Source: Fimbriimonadia bacterium
GTDB lineage: Bacteria > Armatimonadota > Fimbriimonadia > Fimbriimonadales > Fimbriimonadaceae
Length of the DNA stretch: 5,822 bases
Direction: 5' to 3'
Assembly (NCBI GenBank): GCA_029824495.1
Contig: JALGXY010000474.1
Location: 1-5,822 of the forward strand
The position numbers and the translations under genes were made by a program. This document shows positions 1 to 5,267 of the stretch, piece after piece; position 1 is the first letter of the stretch; every line of letters begins with the position of its first letter. Under the pieces are notes generated by a model. That model had not been told where the DNA came from, searched no databases, and saw nothing but the letters and a program-made list of their open reading frames with translations.

Positions 1-24
1 AGGGTCAAGGAATCTCCTGACCCT
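1..24 (-). terminator. Possible terminator hairpin after the sulfatase gene
   Basis: Bases 1-7 (AGGGTCA) are the exact reverse complement of 18-24 (TGACCCT), giving a 7-bp stem with a 10-base loop. It lies 20 bases past the sulfatase stop codon on the minus strand, where a terminator would be expected. The following bases, where a U-run would lie, are outside the window, so whether it terminates intrinsically cannot be judged. It could also be a plain hairpin or part of a neighbouring gene. Confidence 0.35.
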
Positions 25-44
25 GGGAGGTAGGTTCTGTGTCT

Positions 45-1430
45 CTAGCGGGCCAGGGTTCGGGCCCTTTCTACTTTGAGAGAGGCTACTAGACCGGGCA
101 GATTCTCAGCTCGATTAAGCTTCTCACCTGGGTCGCTGGCAACGTTGTAAAGCCGGTTCCCCATCAGCTTCCAATCTCCACGTCGTATGACCTGGGTGTT
201 TCCGCGTCTCCAGACTAAGGTGCGCTGACGATCGGATTCGCTATCGATCAGCGGCCTGAGATCCAAGCCTCCGTCGAGGCCATCTGCTTTCTGGCCCGTC
301 ATTGCGGCGAGGGTCGGATAGAGATCGAGCGTCGAAAGGACTTGATCGACCGTGATTCCTCGTTCAATCTCGCCTGGCCACCAGGCAATCGCAGGAACCC
401 TGATGCCCCCTTCATTCAAACCGTGCTTCGCGCCGGCGAGGACTCCGCTGTCGCCTGCCGATGAGATGGTCTCATCCGGCCCGTTGTCAGCAAAAAAGAG
501 CACAAGCGTGTTTTCGGGCACTTCCGCCATGATCTCGCCGATGCTGTCATCCAGCTCACGGACCATCGCCTTAAAGTACCGCCGCTTGAGGTCCGCCTCG
601 TCTTTGAATTCATCTACAGTCGACTCGGGTGCCTGCAGTGTGTTGCGGAGATGCTTGGTCTTTCCATCAACAGGGTCTTTGTGGTTCCCTGCCTCGCCAG
701 TCTGCAGGGTTGCCGAGCCTGGCTCGGCTTCATGAATCGACTTGCCATAGTGCGGCGCGAAGTGCGAAACAAACAGGAAAAACGGCATGTCGGATTCCTG
801 ACGCAGAAAGTCGACAGCGCCCTTGGTGACCAGTCGGGTGGCGTAACCGTCCTCGCTGATAGCCTTCTCGCCGCGGAACCAGTCATGCCGAAAGCCGTAG
901 CGGTGCTGGAAGTAGTCGATGCACCCGCCCGACGCGCCATAGAAGCTGTCGAAGCCATGTCGGGTGGGGAAATCGGCTGGTGAACCGTGGCCCAGGTGCC
1001 ACTTGCCGACAAGCCCTGTTCGGTAGCCGCCTGCCTGCATCAGCTCACCGATCGTGGTCTCCTCCTCAGCAAAGCCGTTCACGTTGTGCCGGTTGTCCAG
1101 AATCATCTGAACTCCGCCCAGGCCGCCAGCCGACTTCCACGGCATCTTGCCTGTCATCATCGAGTAGCGGCTTGGCGTACAGACCGAAGCAGTTGTGTAG
1201 AAACTGGTCAGCTTCGCCCCCTGCGCAGCCATCTGGTCGAGGTGAGGCGTTTTGATATCGCCTCCAAAACAACTCAGGTCGCCCCAGCCCATATCGTCCG
1301 CCACGATGAACATTACGTTGATGGGGGCAGCAGAAGCCAGCAGTCCAGCGGCAATTGCGGATAGCATCGAGACTGATCCTGGCACAAAGTTCATTTCGTT
1401 TGAACGTTTCGGCACGGCGACAACACTCAT
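45..1430 (-). CDS. Exported sulfatase (arylsulfatase family, formylglycine-dependent)
   Basis: A type I sulfatase of the alkaline-phosphatase superfamily, which hydrolyses sulfate esters, often on polysaccharides. Numbering from the longest start, D45-D46 (VADDMG) is the first metal-binding pair. C84-T85-P86-S87-R88 is the CxPxR motif whose Cys is converted to formylglycine by a maturation enzyme not encoded here. GKWHLG (K143, H145), SHFAPH (H223, H227), ADNG (D315, N316) and K335 before EGGIRVP complete the active-site set. At about 461 residues it is a compact member. A hydrophobic stretch at 23-35 (LSAIAAGLLASAA) looks like a signal peptide, so it probably works outside the cytoplasm. The start is uncertain. 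Met1 (1430) gives a long n-region with K8 and R9 but has no clear ribosome site. Met22 (1367) has AGGA nine bases upstream but no basic n-region. Residues 228-264 look like an insertion between the PH and LQAPE motifs. It is transcribed away from the sigma gene. The substrate cannot be told. Confidence 0.95.
   Translation of the reverse strand: MSVVAVPKRSNEMNFVPGSVSMLSAIAAGLLASAAPINVMFIVADDMGWGDLSCFGGDIKTPHLDQMAAQGAKLTSFYTTASVCTPSRYSMMTGKMPWKSAGGLGGVQMILDNRHNVNGFAEEETTIGELMQAGGYRTGLVGKWHLGHGSPADFPTRHGFDSFYGASGGCIDYFQHRYGFRHDWFRGEKAISEDGYATRLVTKGAVDFLRQESDMPFFLFVSHFAPHYGKSIHEAEPGSATLQTGEAGNHKDPVDGKTKHLRNTLQAPESTVDEFKDEADLKRRYFKAMVRELDDSIGEIMAEVPENTLVLFFADNGPDETISSAGDSGVLAGAKHGLNEGGIRVPAIAWWPGEIERGITVDQVLSTLDLYPTLAAMTGQKADGLDGGLDLRPLIDSESDRQRTLVWRRGNTQVIRRGDWKLMGNRLYNVASDPGEKLNRAENLPGLVASLKVERARTLAR
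1377..1380 (-). promoter_or_regulatory. Possible ribosome binding site for an internal sulfatase start
   Basis: On the minus strand AGGA ends nine bases before the ATG at 1367-1365 (Met22 of the long form). No comparable purine-rich site precedes the ATG at 1430 or the one at 1394. If used, the protein would begin directly at its hydrophobic signal segment, and the gap to the divergent sigma gene would grow from 16 to 79 bases, leaving room for promoters. Confidence 0.4.
1389..1405. promoter_or_regulatory. Inverted GTTCA-N7-TGAAC motif between divergent genes
   Basis: GTTCA (1389-1393) and TGAAC (1401-1405) form a short inverted repeat with 5-base arms, so each strand reads TGAAC outward. 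GAAC is the core of the -35 element recognised by many ECF sigma factors, and the site lies between the sulfatase and the ECF sigma gene. On the minus strand GAAC is followed after 15 bases by GTCTC, an acceptable ECF -10. However, transcription would then start inside the coding region, even with the shorter sulfatase start. No matching -10 is clear on the plus strand. Chance occurrence is quite possible. Confidence 0.2.
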
Positions 1431-1434
1431 GATC

Positions 1435-1439
1435 GAAGG
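1435..1439 (+). promoter_or_regulatory. Ribosome binding site of the ECF sigma gene
   Basis: GAAGG lies seven bases before the ATG at 1447, normal Shine-Dalgarno spacing. It supports this ATG as the start of the sigma factor. Confidence 0.65.
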
Positions 1440-1446
1440 CGCTTAA

Positions 1447-1959
1447 ATGAGCGAAACGATAAGATCGGCTCAAAAGGGCGACAGAGCAGCTCTGGAAGAA
1501 TTGGTGAGGCAGCACTATGCGCTCGTCTGCCGATTCTGTATCAGGCGGCTCGGCCCCGATCTGGGTCAGGACGCTACGCAAGAGACGTTCTTGACCATGC
1601 AGAAGTCGATCGGCCGCTATGCCGAGCGGTCCAGCTTCAGCACCTGGCTGTTGGGAATTGCCCACAACCATGTGAGAGCTGCGGCCAGAAAGCAGAAGCT
1701 CGATCCAGCGCCGATTCAAGAATGGGTCGAAATGAGACAGACAGACCACGGACAGTCGGTGATCGACAACGAAGTGCTGAGCTGCGCATTGAAGCAGCTC
1801 AGTCCTGAGCATCGCGAGGTCGTGCTGATGCACGAAATCGAGGGGCTCAAGTATCGAGAGATCGCAGACGTTCTGGGCGTGCCAGAAGGGACCGTCAAAT
1901 CCCGGCTGCATCACGCCTTTCAAGGCCTCCGACAGACACTGGACGGAGCACTGCAATGA
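1447..1959 (+). CDS. ECF-type RNA polymerase sigma factor
   Basis: A 170-residue extracytoplasmic-function sigma-70 factor, with only regions 2 and 4 joined by a short linker, a normal size for the group. Region 2 spans about residues 8-84: D42-ATQETF is the region 2.2 core-binding helix and FSTWLLGIAHNHVRAAARK (64-82) is the region 2.3/2.4 melting and -10 recognition segment. Region 4 spans about 110-165: LSPEHREVVLMHEIEGLKYREIA leads into the helix-turn-helix, with VPEGTVKSRLHHAFQGLR (145-162) as the -35 recognition helix. The start has GAAGG seven bases upstream. The TGA stop overlaps the ATG of the next gene (ATGA), which implies translational coupling with the membrane anti-sigma protein and therefore control by sequestration. 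Such pairs often autoregulate, but no clear promoter can be assigned. Its Arg codons are mixed, unlike those of rpsD. The ECF subgroup is not determined. Confidence 0.95.
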   Translation: MSETIRSAQKGDRAALEELVRQHYALVCRFCIRRLGPDLGQDATQETFLTMQKSIGRYAERSSFSTWLLGIAHNHVRAAARKQKLDPAPIQEWVEMRQTDHGQSVIDNEVLSCALKQLSPEHREVVLMHEIEGLKYREIADVLGVPEGTVKSRLHHAFQGLRQTLDGALQ

Positions 1960-3197
1960 GCATCCACGAAGATATTAAAGCCTGGCTCGATGGTGAGCTT
2001 TCAGATGGGCGCGCCGAAGAGGTTCGCGCAGCAGTTGAAGCCGATCCTGAGCTGCAGAAAGAGGCGGACCAGCTCCGCTCTCTGTCGACCACTCTGAAGG
2101 ACCACGCTAAAGAGATCCAGGCTGATGGCCTCGATCAGGCGCTGGCGGGCCTCAAGGCGAGGCCTGCCCAGCACTGGTGGACCAAGAAATGGGTGCCGAT
2201 CGGCGCTGCTGCTGCGCTGGTGGTGTTCGCAATCGCCTTTGTGCCGGGGCTGAGCGAGGATGCGGCTGTGGAGAGTTCGAGGACTGTTGCTGGCAACGTT
2301 GTGAATGGACTTGAGAGTTCTGTCGTCGAGGGTCGCCCGGCGGACCAGGAAGATAAGGCAGAAGACATGGGACGAGGACCAGCCTTTGGCTGGTCGGGCG
2401 AAAAAGCCAAGGAAGGAGTCTCTCGAGCAGGTGGTCTGGACGAGTCGGCGCCAGCATCAAAGGCGCCGCACGTCTCCTACGACGACACACCTGGCGAACT
2501 GACCGAGAAGATGGTCGATCCGCGTGCAGACCGGCTGATCGCCTACAGCGCCCGGATCCAGATGAAGGTCAAGTCGGTCGAGAAGTCGGTTGCAGACCTG
2601 AGCCGTGCGGCCAAGTCTGTCGGCGGCTATGTTGAAGACCGGAACACCTACTCCAGCTTTGATGTGCCCACTTCGCGCCTCACCGTAAGAGTGCCGAGCA
2701 GCACCTATGAAGAGTTCAAGCAGATCGTCTACGGCCTCGGCGAAAAGCTGAGCGACAGCGAATCTGCGCCCGATATCACAGAGCAGACCCTCGACACGGA
2801 AGCGCGTCTGAAGACGATGCGCGCCGAAGAAGAGAGCCTTCGCGATATCCTGCGCGATGCGAAAGATGTCGATGATCTGTTGAGCGTCAAAGACAGGCTC
2901 ACCAGCGTACGCATGGAGATCGAAAGTCTCGATTCCCGAGCCAAGCGGCTGCGGAACATGGCAGCGATGTCGACTCTCGATATCAGCCTAGAACAGGAGC
3001 CGAAACCGGAGGACAAGAAGGTGACCGGCACCTGGTCTGATGAAGCGTGGACCGACGCCGAACAGGGCCTCAGCGCCCTCGGCCGGACATGGGCGGTCAA
3101 AGGGATCAAGCTGCTGGTCTATGCTCCTGTCTGGGTGCCGATCATGCTGATCATGCTCTTCGTCGGCGCCAGGACCGTCAACGCGATCCGAACCTAA
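1956..3197 (+). CDS. Membrane anti-sigma factor fused to a DUF4349-like domain
   Basis: A 413-residue protein that probably binds and inhibits the sigma factor it overlaps. Residues 1-45 (IKAWLDGELSDGRAEEV onward) match the start of anti-sigma domains but lack the HxxxCxxC zinc motif; the whole protein has no cysteine. A membrane segment follows at about 80-97 (VPIGAAAALVVFAIAFVP), then a low-complexity, charged linker (about 100-188). Residues about 191-405 resemble DUF4349: RLIAYSARIQMKVKSVEKSV, GGYVEDRN, SRLTVRVPSSTYEEF, then a heptad-rich, likely coiled-coil stretch (about 281-336) and MSTLDISLEQ. A second membrane segment lies at about 385-404 (KLLVYAPVWVPIMLIMLFVG). Predicted topology: sigma-binding N-terminus in the cytoplasm, DUF4349 part outside, short C-terminal tail inside. 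The outer domain is the likely sensor; its signal is unknown. The anti-sigma role rests on gene order and the N-terminal pattern and is less certain than the DUF4349 match. Confidence 0.88.
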   Translation: MSIHEDIKAWLDGELSDGRAEEVRAAVEADPELQKEADQLRSLSTTLKDHAKEIQADGLDQALAGLKARPAQHWWTKKWVPIGAAAALVVFAIAFVPGLSEDAAVESSRTVAGNVVNGLESSVVEGRPADQEDKAEDMGRGPAFGWSGEKAKEGVSRAGGLDESAPASKAPHVSYDDTPGELTEKMVDPRADRLIAYSARIQMKVKSVEKSVADLSRAAKSVGGYVEDRNTYSSFDVPTSRLTVRVPSSTYEEFKQIVYGLGEKLSDSESAPDITEQTLDTEARLKTMRAEEESLRDILRDAKDVDDLLSVKDRLTSVRMEIESLDSRAKRLRNMAAMSTLDISLEQEPKPEDKKVTGTWSDEAWTDAEQGLSALGRTWAVKGIKLLVYAPVWVPIMLIMLFVGARTVNAIRT

Positions 3198-3251
3198 GTC
3201 CCGCAGGTTCAATCGAACTCATGCAATAATCCCAGATCGCGCCCGCGGGAC
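3198..3251 (+). repeat. Inverted repeat in the gap before rpsD
   Basis: GTCCCGC (3198-3204) pairs perfectly with GCGGGAC (3245-3251) across 40 bases. The interval holds a smaller hairpin, GTTC (3207-3210) with GAAC (3215-3218) around AATC. It starts directly after the anti-sigma stop codon. There is no U-run after it, so it is not a typical intrinsic terminator. It could be a weak end for the sigma operon or, if transcribed toward rpsD, part of an S4-responsive leader. Function is unproven. Confidence 0.4.
3222..3230 (+). promoter_or_regulatory. Possible extended -10 promoter for rpsD
   Basis: TGCAATAAT reads as an extended -10 element (TG, one base, then AATAAT, one mismatch to TATAAT), the most AT-rich spot in this gap. 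No good -35 lies 16-18 bases upstream. A start near 3237 would give an untranslated leader of about 54 bases before the rpsD ATG. Confidence 0.3.
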
Positions 3252-3270
3252 CTGTGCGCCCGTGAAACCA

Positions 3271-3279
3271 AAGGAAAGG
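3271..3279 (+). promoter_or_regulatory. Ribosome binding site of rpsD
   Basis: The purine-rich run AAGGAAAGG ends 11 bases before the ATG at 3291. It supports that start, which also matches the conserved N-terminus of S4 proteins. Confidence 0.6.
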
Positions 3280-3290
3280 CTAACAACAGC

Positions 3291-3905
3291 ATGGCGACAT
3301 ACAGAGGACGAAGATCAGACATCTGCCGCAAAGTCGGCTTTAACATCTGGGGCAAACCAAAGTGCCCCTCTCAGAAACGACCGTATCGACCCGGCCAGCA
3401 CGGCCCGAACGACCAGCGAGGCGGACAGCGCATGTCCGAGTACGCTGAGCAGCTTCTGGCAAAGCAGGTCATCCGACGATACTACGGAATGCTCGAAAAG
3501 CAGTTCCGACGAACTTTTGACCGAGCCATGCGAATGCACGGCAACACAGGTCTGAACTTCCTTCGACAGCTCGAATTCCGACTGCAGACTCAGGTCTATC
3601 GACTCGGCTATGCAAAGACGATTGAGCAGGCTCGACAGCTCGTCAGCCACAAGCACATCACCGTCAACGGCAAGATCGTCAACATCTCCAGCTACACCGT
3701 TAAGGTAGGAGACGTCATCGCAGTTCGAGACCGAGAGGTCAGCCGAAACATCGCCACCCGCAACGCCTACGAAGGCGCTCCGGTTCCGGTTTACGTCGAT
3801 CCCGACGTTCCAGGATTCGCTGGTAAGGTGGTTGCTCTTCCGGAAAGAGATGACTTCCCCGAGTTCTTCGAAGAACAGAAAGTCGTCGAGTTCTACGCTC
3901 GATAA
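3291..3905 (+). CDS. rpsD: 30S ribosomal protein S4
   Basis: S4 is a primary 16S rRNA-binding protein that nucleates 30S assembly, and in several bacteria it represses its own mRNA. The 204-residue length is normal. Hallmarks: YRPGQHG (32-38), SEYAEQLLAKQVIRRYYGMLEKQFRR (about 49-74), and the S4 RNA-binding fold at about 94-155, including RQLEFRLQTQVYRLGYA and ARQLVSHKHITVNGKIVNISSY. It ends in the usual FYAR-type tail. Only C12 and C25 remain where zinc-binding S4 proteins have four cysteines, and the N-terminal loop between them is shortened. The gene stands alone, not with rpsM, rpsK and rpoA, and is closed by a strong terminator. Of 24 Arg codons 18 are CGA, 3 CGC, 3 AGA and none CGG, CGT or AGG. 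This bias is not seen in the adjacent sigma gene and probably reflects selection in a highly expressed gene. Confidence 0.98.
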   Translation: MATYRGRRSDICRKVGFNIWGKPKCPSQKRPYRPGQHGPNDQRGGQRMSEYAEQLLAKQVIRRYYGMLEKQFRRTFDRAMRMHGNTGLNFLRQLEFRLQTQVYRLGYAKTIEQARQLVSHKHITVNGKIVNISSYTVKVGDVIAVRDREVSRNIATRNAYEGAPVPVYVDPDVPGFAGKVVALPERDDFPEFFEEQKVVEFYAR

Positions 3906-3924
3906 ATTCGAAATAGAATCGATC

Positions 3925-3965
3925 AAAACAGCCTCCTCCCGATCGGGCGGAGGCTGTTTTCTTTT
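3925..3965 (+). terminator. Strong intrinsic terminator after rpsD
   Basis: AAAACAGCCTCC (3925-3936) pairs perfectly with GGAGGCTGTTTT (3949-3960). After a single T-C mismatch the stem continues as CCC/GGG (3938-3940, 3945-3947) closed by a GATC loop. A T-rich tail (CTTTTC) follows. It begins 19 bases after the rpsD stop. The A-run on the left arm supplies a U-run on the other strand, so it could work in both directions. Confidence 0.93.
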
Positions 3966-3986
3966 CTGAAAGGTAAAGTCGAGCCC

Positions 3987-5267
3987 ATGAAGCTCAAGTT
4001 CGCAGCTTTGGCTGCTGCCGCTCTCACCAGCGCAGCAGTTTTTGCATCTGATCCTCACAAGGTCTTGGAAGAGATCAATGTGACTCGTACTGAAACACTT
4101 GCCAAAGCGAGAGAGGCTGGCGAATCTCTTGACTTTGCCGCGCTTAATCTGGAGCTCGCGCTGATGGCAGAATATGCGCTCGACGGCATCAACCTCACAG
4201 GTGTGCCGCGAGCGGACAGCTATGCCTGGGCACAGGTCTGTGCACAAGCCGGTCAATCCGAAGCTATTCCGGCGCTCCTAGAAAGATTCCTTTTGGGAAG
4301 CGGCACGACAACAATGCTGGCTGGCGTACCCCTTCTCAACGGCTTCAAATTCGTCGAGGCGAAACGAGACGACTTCACACCAAGCCCCGAGGATGCTTTC
4401 AATGCAGCGGTTCTTGGAATTCGTGAAGCCGGCGGCCTCGGCCTGACAGAAAAGGCGCTCTCCTTCAGCCGCCTAGCGGTTCCGTACAACGATCAATCGA
4501 TCGTCGACCGTGCTGGCTGGTCGCTCGCCATTCTTGGAGAGAGCCTCCACACACTGCTCGGCGTAGAAGGTGCATTCGCTTATATGGATGAGCTGACCGC
4601 CAACCTTCCCGAAACGGAAGACCAGATGATGAGCGGGCAGATCAGCTCTGTCCGGCGGATGGCTGGCACGGCAAAAGTCGATATCCTCGACGGCAGCGGC
4701 GATCGAGCTGGCGCTTTGGCGATGCTTGATGAGCTCATCGCCAACGCTGAACCGCGAATGGCAGCAAGCCTGAAGAGCAAGAAGTCTCAGATGACTTTGG
4801 TCGGTTCAGTCGCGCCGACGATCAAAGCCAATGAGCAGATCGGCGACTATGAAGGTCTCGAAGCGTACGCTGGCAAGGTCGTCCTTGTCGACTTCTTTGC
4901 CCACTGGTGTGGCCCCTGCATCAGGTCCTTCCCCGACATGATCAAGCTGTACGATGAACTGCACGACCAGGGCGTGGAGATTCTTCACGTCACTCGCTAC
5001 TACGGCTACTATGGAGCTGAGCGAAACCTCGAACCGGAGAAAGAATTCGAGAAGATGAAGGGCTTCAAGGCAGAGCACAATCTCCCCTGGCCGATCGTCT
5101 TTGTCGACCAAGAGGTCTTCACCCAGTACGGTGTTTCAGGAATCCCACATGTTGCCCTGATAGACCAGGACGGCAATGTGGAGAAGATCAAGATCGGCTA
5201 CTCCGAGGCTTCGTTCGCGGAGTTCCGAAAGCACATCGAAGCGCTGCTCGCGAAAAAGAAGGGCTAA
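3987..5267 (+). CDS. Secreted TlpA-like thioredoxin-fold protein with long N-terminal domain
   Basis: A 426-residue exported thiol-disulfide oxidoreductase. MKLKFAALAAAALTSAAVFA is a signal peptide with K2 and K4, a hydrophobic core and a probable signal peptidase I cut after A20 (VFA|SD). There is no lipobox or other membrane segment, so it should be soluble outside the cytoplasm. Residues about 21-270 form a mostly helical region with no recognised family, with alanine- and leucine-rich helices that could be repeat-like. A TlpA/AhpC-type domain follows at about 272-425: GSVAPTIKA, KVVLVDFFAHWCGPCIRSFP with W307-C308-G309-P310-C311 as the redox site, and the cis-Pro loop GVSGIPHVALI (P387). 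The segment at about 336-370 (YYGYYG, then LPWPIVFVD) is the insertion usual in TlpA/ResA-like proteins. This supports a reductase or isomerase role, but the partner is unknown. AAAGG at 3969-3973 is a distant (13-base) ribosome site. The gene starts 21 bases after the rpsD terminator, and its TAA overlaps the stop of the convergent aminotransferase gene. Confidence 0.92.
   Translation: MKLKFAALAAAALTSAAVFASDPHKVLEEINVTRTETLAKAREAGESLDFAALNLELALMAEYALDGINLTGVPRADSYAWAQVCAQAGQSEAIPALLERFLLGSGTTTMLAGVPLLNGFKFVEAKRDDFTPSPEDAFNAAVLGIREAGGLGLTEKALSFSRLAVPYNDQSIVDRAGWSLAILGESLHTLLGVEGAFAYMDELTANLPETEDQMMSGQISSVRRMAGTAKVDILDGSGDRAGALAMLDELIANAEPRMAASLKSKKSQMTLVGSVAPTIKANEQIGDYEGLEAYAGKVVLVDFFAHWCGPCIRSFPDMIKLYDELHDQGVEILHVTRYYGYYGAERNLEPEKEFEKMKGFKAEHNLPWPIVFVDQEVFTQYGVSGIPHVALIDQDGNVEKIKIGYSEASFAEFRKHIEALLAKKKG

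Noticed and set aside
352..1364. Several plus-strand open frames within the sulfatase gene
   Set aside because: They are shadows of a gene with complete sulfatase motifs on the minus strand; none has a domain pattern or a good ribosome site.
1066..1956. Minus-strand open frame of 296 codons
   Set aside because: It runs antisense to the whole sigma gene and into the sulfatase 5' part. Its product is rich in Cys, Arg and His with no domain pattern, while the opposite frames carry clear conserved motifs.
2200..2300. GCT/GCG-rich run in the anti-sigma gene as a nucleotide repeat
   Set aside because: It is explained by Ala codons of the first membrane segment, not by a repeated DNA unit.
3914..3919. 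TAGAAT as a -10 element for the thioredoxin-fold gene
   Set aside because: The -35 position 17 bases upstream (TTCTAC) matches poorly, and transcription would begin at the base of the terminator hairpin, making productive expression doubtful.
3315..4256. Minus-strand open frame of 313 codons across rpsD
   Set aside because: It is antisense to rpsD and crosses the strong terminator. Its openness follows from the CGA- and GAC-rich codons of rpsD, which read as TCG and GTC on the other strand; the Ser/Val-rich product resembles no family.
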